A DNA stretch of 64,000 nt from NCBI GenBank assembly GCA_028564925.1, contig CM053031.1, positions 166,025,084 through 166,089,083 of the forward strand. Direction: 5' to 3'. The stretch comes from Lithobates sylvaticus. Its lineage: Eukaryota > Chordata > Amphibia > Anura > Ranidae. The translations under genes were made by a program, and so were the position numbers. Below, one piece after another: positions 22,488 through 32,154 of the stretch (within the stretch, counting starts at the first letter, position 1; every line of letters starts with the position of its first letter). The notes beneath the pieces were generated by a model, which did not search any database, was not told where the DNA came from, and saw only the letters and a list, made by a program, of their open reading frames with translations.

Positions 22488-22962
22488 TTAAAAGAGAAGT
22501 ATGTTTTTTTTATTTTATTTACCCATTATACTTACCTAGAACCGATGCTGCATCTGTCCCCCGCTGCCTCTGCACTGAGAACCGGAGCCATCGAACACTG
22601 CCGATTGCTCAGTTCTCTCAGCTCCCCAAGCGAAGATCTGCTGCTTGTGAGTCAGCAGCTCTCCTCTCTGCTCCTCCATGCTCATTGGAGCGCTGAGCTT
22701 TGGAGGGGTGGGGAGCAACCATCTCAGTCTCTCAGTGGCTTGCTGAGAGACTGAGGCAGGCATCAGTCCAGGCAGCTGGCGGATCCAGACTTTATTGTCT
22801 TGATGACATGGTGCCTGGACTGATTCCAGTGACATCAGCAGAGAGCAACTTCAGACCACTCTCTGCTGAAAATTGGTCACAGGAGTGCAAAAATAATTGC
22901 ACTCCTGTGACCCATAGGAGAAGGCCAGCCAAATGAGCACAGGACTTCTCCTTATAATGAGA
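22488..22962. mobile_element. MITE-like element
   Basis: Weak inverted ends, 'cttaaaagagaagtatg' on the left and 'aggacttctccttataatg' on the right, enclose about 470 bases with internal inverted stretches ('gcactcctgtgac'). Non-coding. The 22323-22754 and 22536-22835 open frames overlap on opposite strands and are not genes. Confidence 0.5.
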
Positions 22963-22974
22963 GCATTTAATTAC

Positions 22975-23646
22975 TTTAAAGAAGCTGTAAACCCACTTTT
23001 TGGACTTTTACCTATAGGTAAGCCTAGAATAAGGCTTACCTATAGGTAGTGGAAATATCTCCTAAACGTGCGCCGGTAAAGAGATATATATCACTTGTAG
23101 TCCGCCGGAAATTGCTACGTGCATGCACAGGGAAGAAAGGAAACTAAAGGCCGTTTCTTCCCTTGAGCCTGCCTCTATTGGTCTCAGTTCCCCTTCCTTT
23201 TATACATGTTTATGGCTACGGTGACATTTAACCGCAAATGGGTTTTGATCGTATGCCGATCTACTAACTAAATCGATCGGTTAAATTGATTGTGCCCTTG
23301 TTAACCCAACCCCCTTCCCCTTTCCCCCCATTTTTTCCAAAACCCCTTCATTATTTCTACCGTTTCTTCCCTAGCATAGAACGCAGGTCGCGGCTCCCGT
23401 GCGCATGCGGGGGAGTGACGTCACGCGGCTCCGGCAAATCACAGAGCTGGAGTCCGCGGCCCCGAAGGAAGAGGGCAAGAAGATGGACGCTGCCCACACA
23501 GGGGACGTCGCTGGATTCTTTTGCAGGTAAGTGGTACATAATGGGCTAGTATGCGATGCATACTATCCCATTATGCTTTTCATTTGCAGGTTATACAGGG
23601 AGCAAAAGAGGAAGTAAAACCCACCAGGGTTTACTTCCTTTTTAAA
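22975..23646. mobile_element. MITE with TTTAAA ends
   Basis: Ends TTTAAAGAAGCTGTAAACCC and, inverted, TTTAAAAAGGAAGTAAACCC. An internal short palindrome 'acctataggtaagcc' repeats at 23013 and 23037 in opposite directions. No coding content. The TTTAAA at both edges would fit a TTAA-type target. Confidence 0.7.
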
Positions 23647-23649
23647 TCT

Positions 23650-24166
23650 TTATACCCCCACATTGTGTTCCTCCAAAAAACACACCTCTTGGGTAATGGA
23701 ATTCTTGTTTGAGGTGTCTGTGGATTCAGAGAACCATACCCGCCACATACTTGTGGGCTCTCCCTGGATAGCGGCCCTTCCAGAGGACTTTATGACTGGA
23801 CATCTCCATTGACTCAAACCTCATTGTCTATTTGGGACCAATTAAATATATTGGACCAGTATGCTCCCCAGGCGCCCCCCCTTTGCACGTTTAGGAGGAT
23901 ATCCCTGGTTTCTACCAGGGGGAGAACCTGGGTTCCATAGATCCTGGGGCTCTGATGGGAAAGTTGCCTATGCCAGGTTTGTCCCACAGGGCATCTTGTC
24001 CTCCCTCTCTGTTTTTCAATCCTCCTATGGGACTTTTCCCTTTGCAACCTGGAGATACTACCAAATAGAAGATTTTTTTTAAATAATTTGAAGCCCTACC
24101 TATGATCCCTTGATACAATTACCACCTTTGAAACCCTATGTGTAAATCTCCCAGAATCTAAGCATC
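23650..24166 (+). pseudogene. L1-B ORF2 fragments
   Basis: At 23650-23720 the plus strand reads LYPHIVFLQKTHLLG, the endonuclease block that normally reads HIVFLQETHL. From 23820 the sequence matches an L1 ORF2 C-terminal stretch (FATWRYYQIEDFF near 24040-24080). The polymerase between them is missing. The part from 23780 is mirrored at 25034-25420 by the palindrome. Confidence 0.6.
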
Positions 24167-24441
24167 AAGGCAAAGTGTGTGTGTGCTTTGCCGGGTATTT
24201 ATACAAATCTCCTGCAATTAGGCTCAGGTGATGCCTGATCGCACGAGATGATGTTGGCTCCACACTGCCAGGAACCACCCGCTGGTGGGCGCCAGTACTG
24301 CGGCCCAAAGATCAAATAATACCACCAGCCGGAGAGAGATCCCTGACAGTTCCAGACTGTCAGGAGACACCCACTGGTAGACATCAGTACTGCACGCCAG
24401 ATGTCTGACAATGCTACCAGCAGGTGGAACAATTCCTGACA
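24167..24441 (-). mobile_element. LTR fragment in left palindrome arm
   Basis: Mirror image of 24759-25033. On the minus strand it starts TGTCAGGAATTG and contains TATAAATACCC. Fossil fragment only. Confidence 0.5.
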
Positions 24442-24460
24442 GTAGAGCTCTCTATGGGTC

Positions 24461-24739
24461 TAATGCCACGTACACACGATCGGAATTTCGGCCAGCAAAA
24501 GATAGATGAGAGCTTTTCATCGGAAAATGCGACCGTGTGTAGGCTCCATCGGAATTTTGCTGGCCGAATTCCCGCCAGCAAAAATTTTAGAGCATGTTCT
24601 AAATTTTTCCAACGGAAAAACTTTCTATCTGGAAATCTGTGTGTATGCAATTCCGACACGCAAAATTCCAATGCATGCTCGGAAAAGCTCTCATCTATCT
24701 TTTGCTGGCCGAAATTCCGATCGTGTGTACGTGGCATTA
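24461..24739. mobile_element. MITE at the palindrome centre
   Basis: Inverted ends TAATGCCACGTACACACGAT extend about 58 bases inward on each side; the inner 163 bases are not symmetrical. A related copy with one variant end lies at 26138-26527. No coding content. Confidence 0.8.
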
Positions 24740-24758
24740 GACCCATAGAGAGCTCTAC

Positions 24759-25033
24759 TGTCAGGAATTGTTCCACCTGCTGGTAGCATTGTCAGACATC
24801 TGGCGTGCAGTACTGATGTCTACCAGTGGGTGTCTCCTGACAGTCTGGAACTGTCAGGGATCTCTCTCCGGCTGGTGGTATTATTTGATCTTTGGGCCGC
24901 AGTACTGGCGCCCACCAGCGGGTGGTTCCTGGCAGTGTGGAGCCAACATCATCTCGTGCGATCAGGCATCACCTGAGCCTAATTGCAGGAGATTTGTATA
25001 AATACCCGGCAAAGCACACACACACTTTGCCTT
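24759..25033 (+). mobile_element. LTR fragment in right palindrome arm
   Basis: Begins TGTCAGGAATTGTTCC and has TATAAATACCC near 24998, as in a Gypsy-type promoter. It matches 26547-26820 and then breaks off into L1 sequence at 25034. Confidence 0.5.
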
Positions 25034-25420
25034 GATGCTTAGATTCTGGGAGATTTACACATAGGGTTTCAAAGGTGGTAATTGTATCAAGGGATCATAG
25101 GTAGGGCTTCAAATTATTTAAAAAAAATCTTCTATTTGGTAGTATCTCCAGGTTGCAAAGGGAAAAGTCCCATAGGAGGATTGAAAAACAGAGAGGGAGG
25201 ACAAGATGCCCTGTGGGACAAACCTGGCATAGGCAACTTTCCCATCAGAGCCCCAGGATCTATGGAACCCAGGTTCTCCCCCTGGTAGAAACCAGGGATA
25301 TCCTCCTAAACGTGCCAAGGGGGGGCGCCTGGGGAGCATACTGGTCCAATATATTTAATTGGTCCCAAATAGACAATGAGGTTTGAGTCAATGGAGATGT
25401 CCAGTCATAAAGTCCTCTGG

Positions 25421-25799
25421 GAGGCACAGTGGTGTAGTGGGTAGCACTCTCACCTAGCAGTAAGAAGGGTCACTGGTTCAAATCCCAACCACGACACTTC
25501 CTGCCTGGAGTTTGCATGTTCTCCCTGTGCCTGCGTGGGTTTCCTCCGGGTACTCCGGTTTCCTCCCACAATCCAAAGACATGCAGGTAGGTTAATTGGC
25601 TTCTGTCCAAAAATTGGCCCTAGTATATGAATGGGGACCTTAGATTGTGGGCTCCTTGAGGGTAGGGACTGATGTGAGTGTGCAATGTACAGGGATGGGG
25701 ACAATTGTAGACACTCGCTCAGGTTGAACTGGATGGACTGATGTCTTTATTCAACCTTACTAACTATGAAACTATGAAACTATGAAACTATGAATTGTC
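25421..25799 (+). mobile_element. tRNA-headed SINE with CR1-type tail
   Basis: The head has a polymerase III box-B-like GGTTCAAATCC (25475-25485) and an A-box-like 'tagtgggtagcac' (near 25436). The body has the widespread 'gtttgcatgttctccctg' and 'gggtttcctccgggtactcc' blocks. The tail reads 'ttgaactggatggactgatg', matching the CR1 3' end near 6730. It ends in an 'actatgaa' microsatellite. It starts exactly at the edge of the palindrome. I see no matching target duplication. Confidence 0.75.
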
Positions 25800-26110
25800 A
25801 CAAATGTACAAGCTTGTGCTCAGCGCACAGACCACAGCTGTCCCCTACTATATCAGGGAATGGGAGAGAAAGCTGGTACAGAATTTTGCAGATTCATAAG
25901 ATGATGATAAGATTAACCCATGCCATTTCCATTAGCTTCCGTGTCCAGGAAATGACTTATAAATTCCTTTCTAGATGGTATAGGACACTATCCCGCATAG
26001 CCCAGATGTCTCCGATGGCAGATGCTTGTTGTTGGAAGGGGTGTGGCCATATGGGTACATTTATCCATCTGTGCTGGTTTTGTCCTAAGATTAAGATCTT
26101 CTGAGAGGCC
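25800..26110 (+). pseudogene. L1-B ORF2 C-terminus
   Basis: Reads FRVQEMTYKFLSRWYRTL and then CCWKGCGHMGTFIHLCWFCP, the cysteine-histidine knuckle at the end of L1/Tx1 ORF2. It stops shortly afterwards at 26102. It probably belongs with 21500-24166, separated by the palindrome and SINE. Confidence 0.75.
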
Positions 26111-26137
26111 ATTACCCCATGGATTAAAAAACAACTC

Positions 26138-26527
26138 TAATGCCGTGTACACACGATCGGAATTCTCGTCGGAAAAATCTCTGATGGATTTTGACGGAAT
26201 TCCACTCAAACTGTCTTGCCTACACACGATCACACCAAATTCCCACAGTCAATAACACTGCGACATACAACACGTTCAACGGCACTTTAAAAGGGAAGTT
26301 TGTTTCCGAGCATGCATTGGAATTTTGCGTGTCGGAATTGCATACACACAGAATTTCAGATAGAAAGTTTTTCCGTTGGAAAAATTTAGAACATGCTCTA
26401 AAATTTTTGCTGGCGGGAATTCGGCCAGCAAAATTCCGATGGAGCCTACACACGGTCGCATTTTCCGATGAAAAGCTCTCATCTATCTTTTGCTGGCCGA
26501 AATTCCGATCGTGTGTACGTGGCATTA
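26138..26527. mobile_element. MITE, same family as 24461-24739
   Basis: Left end TAATGCCGTGTACACACGAT, right end GTGTGTACGTGGCATTA. The right half is almost identical to the right half of the palindrome-centre MITE; the left half differs and includes 'acacgatcacacc'. It is followed by the same 19-base spacer and LTR start as in the palindrome. Confidence 0.75.
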
Positions 26528-26546
26528 GACCCATAGAGAGCTCTAC

Positions 26547-27080
26547 TGTCAGGAATTGTTCCACCTGCTGGTAGCATTGTCAGACATCTGGCGTGCAGTA
26601 CTGATGTCTACCAGTGGGTGTCTCCTGACAGTCTGGAACTGTCAGGGATCTCTCTCCGGCTGGTGGTATTATTTGATCTTTGGGCCGCAGTACTGGCGCC
26701 CACCAGCGGGTGGTTCCTGGCAGTGTGGAGCCAACATCATCTCGTGCGATCAGGCATCACCTGAGCCTAATTGCAGGAGATTTGTATAAATACCCGGCAA
26801 AGCACACACACACTTTGCCTTGGTATCTTCCTTGTTCCCTGATCTGATCCTGTGAGCTCTAAACCTGACCCTGATCCCGTCTCTGAACCTGATTCCTGTA
26901 CCTGCACCCTGTGACTTGTACCTATACCCATCCCTCCTTTGATCCTGTTACCCCTACCTTTACCTTGCAGCCTGATCCATCCATCCTCTCCTTGTCCTGT
27001 TTGTTCCCTATCCCCAGCTGCTGATCTCCCGTTGACAACCCTGTCCTGGCATCCGTTTATGATTCCAGTATTCCCCATTA
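26547..27080 (+). mobile_element. Longer copy of the Gypsy-like LTR
   Basis: Starts TGTCAGGAATTG and matches 24759-25033 to about 26820. It then continues with CCTGATC/CCTGTACC-rich sequence typical of the downstream half of chromodomain-Gypsy LTRs. No inner coding region adjoins. The 3' border near 27080 is uncertain. Confidence 0.5.
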
Positions 27081-27082
27081 GG

Positions 27083-27765
27083 TTTATAATTTAATCTTTT
27101 ATTTTGTTTTTTAAATATGCATAGTACGAATTATCAAACATTACTTGACACTTCCTCATTAAAATAACAAATTCCCACTACCCTCCCACCCTCCCATCTT
27201 GATCTGTTGTCGTCGTCAACTATCCTCTTTAAGCAGGTTCAATCATTCCCTGTGAATATTTTTTTGACGTTTTATATCTATACCATCTATGAATTTCGAT
27301 CAGTCCCTGTTCCGCGCAGCTTAGGTACTCCATATTACCAATGTGGTCTACTCTCTGTAGCCACTCTTTAATACTTGGCTTCTTAGTACCCAGCCATTTT
27401 TTTGGGGATAAGAGCTTTTGCTGCGTTGAGCAGGGATGGGACCAATGTTTTTTTATATTGTTTCACTGATTTAGTTGTTCCATGGAACAAACAGTTCCAA
27501 GGGTGTTGGGGGATCCTTTCTCCTGTTATGACCTCCGTATGCTCCAAAATACTTTGCCAGTAGTCCTTTATCTCTGGACATTCCCACCATATATGGAATG
27601 TTGTGCCTAGTTGTTTACAGTTCCTCCAACAGGGAGAATAAGGGATATCGGCGTATCCGTTTACATCATTTGTGAACGATTCTTAATGTGGTATAGGAGG
27701 TTTCCTTTGTGGTAGACCTCAGCTCCTCTGGCTGGGGTTTAGATGTGTCTAGTTGTCTCAACTAG
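27083..27765 (-). pseudogene. L1/Tx1 3' fragment (L1-C)
   Basis: On the minus strand it reads the ORF2 C-terminus: CWRNCKQLGTTFHIWWECP (near 27600) and then PKKWLGTKKPSIKEWLQRV (about 27370-27420), followed by a 3' UTR with AATAAA near 27095. It overlaps in protein position with the C-terminus of L1-D, so it is a separate element. Several frame breaks. Confidence 0.7.
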
Positions 27766-27774
27766 TTTGCATTT

Positions 27775-28390
27775 TCAGCCGTTTTGTAGTTTGGCGAAAG
27801 AGTCAGAGTACTTAAAGGCAAACCAGGGTTTCCATATTTTGTGGAATTTGTCTGTCTTTTCTGATGCTATTGCTACAGTTTCCTCCATCTTGTGAAGTGA
27901 GTCTATCTCAGACATCCACTCCCTGATTGTGGGTGTGTGTGTGTTGACTTCCAGTGTCTTGGGATAATTGTTTTTGCAGCATTTAGCATGTGGCGAACAA
28001 CCGATTTTTTTATACCTATTTAGTGAGTAGTTTGATATGTGTAGCAAACAGCACTCAGGTGTAAAAGATCTGTTTGGTTTCTGTCATGGCGAGTATCTGA
28101 GTGCAGACCTCGTCCCAGAAGCCACGCAAAAGTGAGCAGTCCCACCAGATGTGCAGCATGGTGCCCTTATCTGTGCCACACATCCAGCAATTCTCTGATG
28201 CCTCTGGGTACCATGCTTGCAATCTGGCCGGGGTAAAGTACCAATTTGTCAGTACTTTATATGAAGTTTCCTGAGTGCTGGTGGAGCACTTGTGTGCTAG
28301 AATGCATGCATTACCCCATTGTTCCTCTGTGAAGGTCTTTTTAAGGGCTGTTTCCTAATCCTTTTTGTGTTTGCCTGGTTGTCTGTTCCT
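27775..28390 (-). pseudogene. L1-D ORF2 C-terminal piece
   Basis: Minus-strand reading gives TEEQWGNACILAHK, YKVLTNWYFTPARL and the knuckle CWMCGTDKGTMLHIWWDC (about 28150-28210), then IREWMSEIDSL (near 27910). It joins in sense to the piece ending at 32155 across the Gypsy-2 insertion. One frame change occurs near 28050. Confidence 0.8.
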
Positions 28391-28631
28391 ATGCACTGGA
28401 GCAGCTGCTGTGCCTGTATGATCCGTAGTAGCTGATACAGATGAGTAGAGAAGTGCACAGTGGTAACAGGTTGTGCATTCCTGCGCACGCGTGCCTGTCG
28501 TGTGTCAAACACAGGTAATCATGTAGTTACAGTAGGCAGGCAGTGTTTGGCCATGGCCGGGTCAGGAGAGGAGAAGGCAGCAGTGTCAAACGTAGCAGGA
28601 TCAGATAACAACAGCAGGTACAGGATCAGAC

Positions 28632-29870
28632 TCAGGTAGAGCTGCCCTGCCAAGTTGAGTTAGCGCGCGTGCACATGCCCCTGTTGTGCATTCCTGCGCA
28701 CGCGTGCCTGTCGTGTGTCACTGCGCTCTCCTTTTCAGGGTGAGCAAGGAAAAAGGCACGAACTAACCTTCTTGCATGGTTATTGCATGCGGGTTCCCAG
28801 GAGTTATCCTCCAGGCCATATCCTCTCCATTTAACCAGAAATTGTACCTGATTTCGCCTTCTCCGGCAGTCCAGGATAGCCTCCACTTCGAACTCCTCAT
28901 TCCCATCAATCAGAACAGGTTCCGGTGGCTTGGGTCCTCTGTCAGGGAAGGGATCAGGTACTGCAGGTTTTAGTAGTGAAACATGAAATATAGGATGAAT
29001 TTTAAATGAGTCAGGTAAAGAAAGTTCATATGATACCTCATTTAACCTCCTCTTCACCGGGAAGGGACCAGTAAATTTGGGTGCCAACTTTTTAGACGGA
29101 CATTTTAACTTAAGATTGGTTGTAGAAAGCCATACCTGGTCACCCGGCTGCAGGTTCAGTTCTCCTCTCCTCTTTTTATCAAAAGCCTTCTTGTTGTCGG
29201 CTTGTGCTTTGGCCATTGCTTCCTGCAAGATCTTGTTGTTGTGGTTGAGAAAATCCATGGTATCTTGTACTGCCGGAACTGTAGATTCTGAAATGAAATC
29301 AGGCAGAAATGATAAATGGAAACCATAATTAGAAAAGAAAGGGGATTGACCTGTAGCTGAGTGATTGGCGTTGTTGTAGGCAAATTCTGCCAGTGGTAGT
29401 AAAGATACCCAATCATCCTGAGTAAAGGAAGTGAAACAACGGATGTACTGTTCGAGCGTTTGATTTGTCCTTTCTGTTTGCCCATTGGTTTGGGGATGGT
29501 AAGCTGAGGACAATGCCAACTCAATTTTCAACGCTTTACATAAAGCTCTCCAGAAACGTGAGTTGAACTGTACACCACGATCAGATGTAATGTTTGCCGG
29601 GACCCCATGCAACCTGACGATCTCCTTAATAAATACTCGGGCCGTCTCCATAGCAGATGGGGTACTCTTTAAGGGTAAGAAATGAGCCATCTTGGTTAAT
29701 CGGTCCACTACTACAAAGATTGCCGTGCATCCCTCGGCCGGTGGAAGTTCTACTATAAAATCCATGGAGATCATCCTCCATGGTTTATCAGGAATGGGTA
29801 GAGGTTTCAGCAGGCCCCAGGACTTACTTCTTGCTGTCTTGTTCTGAATGCAAACAGAGCATGAGTTCAC
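28632..29870 (-). pseudogene. Gypsy-2 integrase and chromodomain region
   Basis: The integrase core includes ISMDFIVELP, ITSDRGVQFNSRFW and SSAYHPQTNGQTERTNQ, the D,D,E block of Gypsy elements. A chromodomain follows (FLVKWRGYGLEDNSWEP, near 28800-28850), which marks the chromovirus branch, known to target histone-marked chromatin. Fossil. Confidence 0.9.
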
Positions 29871-30002
29871 ATATTTCTTACAAAAAGTTTCTAGATCAGG
29901 CCACCAAAATGTACGTCGTACAAGTTCAAGGGTCTTATGTATGCCAAAATGGCCTCCAGCGGATGGTCATGGAACATTTTCAAGACCCCAACTCGCACAT
30001 TC

Positions 30003-31361
30003 TCAGGAACAAAAATTTTGTTTTCTTAAATACTCGAAATTTTTATGGTCGGTATATATTAGTATGGGATGGTTAGCGCCCTCCAACAAATATCTCCACT
30101 CCTCCAGTGCTGCTTTGATGGCCAGTAGTTCACGATCTCCTACATCGTAATTTCTCTCTGCTGGAGAAAGTTTCCGTGAAAAGAAGGCCACAGGGTGCAT
30201 TAAGGCCTTATCCCCTTGCCGTTGGGAGACAACTGCCCCCACTGCTGTTTCGGAGGCATCCACCTCAAGGATATAGGGTAAGGACGGGTCAGGATGGCTC
30301 AGGATAGGAGCCGAGGTGAAAAGCTTTTTTAGCGTTTCGAAGGCGCTCTGCGCCTCAGAGTTCCAGCAGAATCGCAGGTTTCGTTTAGTTAGTTGTGTTA
30401 TTGGGGTGATTATGGCAGAGAACCCCTTAATGAATTTTCTATAAAAGTTCGCAAAACCTACGAAGCGTTGTACCCCCGTCTTGTCTGTGGGTACAGGCCA
30501 CTCCAGTATGGCGGACACCTTCTGGGGATCCATTTCAACTCCTGCTGTAGAAATTACTAATCCCAAGAACTGGATGCTCTGCCGCTCAAATTCACATTTC
30601 TCCGGTTTTGCATATAGTTTGTGTTGGCGAAGTCGGCCTAGGACGATGCTGACATGCTCTCGGTGTTGAGTAAGGGACCCAGAGAAGATTAAGATATCTT
30701 CCAAGTAGACAATTACGAAGATATCCAGTAAATCTCGGAACACGTCATTAATGAAATGTTGGAAGGTGGCCGGGGCGTTGCAAAGCCCAAAGGGCATGAC
30801 CAGATACTCGAAGTGCCCGAATCTGGTACGAAAGGCCGTCTTCCACTCATCTCCTTTTCGAATGCGTATCAGGTTATAGGCACCTCTCAAGTCCAGTTTA
30901 GTAAAAATTAGTGCAGATCTCAGTTTCTGGAACAACTCAGTCATGAGGGGCAGAGGATAGCGGTTCTTTACCGTAATTTTATTTAACTCCCTATAATCCA
31001 CACAAGGACGGAGAGAGTGATCTTTCTTAGTTACGAAAAATATCCCAGCTCCGGCCGGGGAGGTGGACGGGCGGATGAACCCATTCTTGAGGTTATCATC
31101 GACATATTCTTTCAATGCCTCTTGTTCCCGTTCTGATAATGGGAATACACGTCCAAACGGGATCGCAGCTCCGGGTAAGAGGTCAATAGGACAGTCATAT
31201 GAGCGGTGAAACGGCAAGGTATCTGCTCCCTGTTTGCTGAAGATATCAAGGTACTGGTGATAGGCTTTAGGTACAGACTGAAGAACATGTTGTGAAGGAT
31301 ACTGGAGCTGAGCTGACAGGAAGTTCCTGAATTTGTCCTTCCAACTTAAGATACCCCTCAT
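30003..31361 (-). pseudogene. Gypsy-2 reverse transcriptase and RNase H region
   Basis: Reverse transcriptase is seen as [35 protein letters not shown] and [14 protein letters not shown]. RNase H follows with [16 protein letters not shown] and [11 protein letters not shown]. Order and motifs are typical of chromodomain Gypsy elements. Fossil. Confidence 0.9.
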
Positions 31362-31459
31362 GTAGGGACTGAACGGCTTGTGTAAGGGCTGAGAGGTGGC
31401 GGCCCACTTCCTCCATCTGTGAGGTTCCTTCTGTAGGCTCAGTCATGGCGTTCTGATAC

Positions 31460-32154
31460 TGTAACGTACCTGGTATAAGAGCCCAACTGTAGAAGGAGAC
31501 CTCTCTTACAGCCCTGGCTCGAGGACCAGTGGGGTTGCAACAGTGGTACAGGAGCGCAGCGAGGTAGGAGTGCCTGTATGATCCGTAGTCGCTGATACAG
31601 ATGAGTAGAGAAGATCCACCTGATGAACTGGACTGGTGAGGCAGTAGCAGCAGTTGTAACAGGTGTAGGTCAGCGATCCCTGGATCTAGGCAGTGACTGG
31701 ATCAGGACTAGACTGAAGCAGGTGATACAAGCCGGGTCAAACACAGGTAATCAGGTAGTTACAGCAGGCAGAGAGTGGTCAGTAGGCAGGGAGAGATTTG
31801 GCAACAGAAGGTCCGCAGGTTCAGAAATAGCAGGGTCAAGGCAGGCCGGGTCAGGAGAGGAGAAGGCAGCAGTAGTCAAACCTAGCAGGATCAGATAACA
31901 ACAGCAGGTACAGGATCAGACTCAGGTAGAGCTGCAGATCAGACAGCACTGCACTGGAGCAGCTGCTGTCCTTTTAAAGGGGAACTGGCACCAAGTTGAG
32001 TTAGCGCGCGTGCACATGCACCTGTTGTGCATTCCTGCGCACGCGTGCCTGTCGTGTGTCACTGCGCATGTTCATGCGCCGCTGCCCAGTGCGGCCTGTT
32101 CTCGTGGGAACATGTGTGCGCACGCGCGCACGTCCGTGTGCCTGTCCTGCCACA
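31460..32154 (-). mobile_element. Gypsy-2 5' LTR
   Basis: On the minus strand it begins TGTGGCAGGACAGG and ends GGTACGTTACA, 695 bases. It is next to the inner coding side at 31459. A short gag-start-like stretch follows on the minus strand. Parts recur in the rearranged left LTR. Confidence 0.7.

Larger units (their letters stand above)
23780..25420. repeat. Near-perfect 1.64-kb palindrome
   Basis: Arms 23780-24518 and 24682-25420 (739 bases each) are reverse complements about position 24600 without any shift in register. I noticed one mismatch (near 23885 and 25315). The 163-base spacer is the inside of a MITE. Each arm holds, from the centre outwards, half a MITE, an LTR fragment and an L1 ORF2 fragment. 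The right arm ends exactly where the SINE begins. Confidence 0.95.
28391..32154 (-). mobile_element. Chromodomain Gypsy element, broken (Gypsy-2)
   Basis: The minus-strand order is LTR (31460-32154), reverse transcriptase with RNase H, integrase, chromodomain, and a rearranged LTR-like stretch (about 28391-28730) that repeats 'gcctgtatgatccgtag' and 'gcgcacgcgtgcctgtc' from the right LTR. It is incomplete, since not all expected parts are present. It lies inside L1-D. A fossil of moderate age by the look of its long readable regions. Confidence 0.85.

Noticed and set aside
22323-22835. Two overlapping frames on opposite strands (143 and 99 codons)
   Set aside because: They lie over a MITE with inverted stretches and have no protein motif.
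23286-23549. 87-codon arginine-rich frame
   Set aside because: Inside the MITE 22975-23646, with no motif.
24414-24786. Identical 120-residue frames on opposite strands
   Set aside because: Direct result of the palindrome about 24600; the sequence is MITE, not protein coding.
25421-25500. tRNA gene
   Set aside because: Has box A and B likenesses but no full cloverleaf or anticodon arm; it is the head of a SINE.
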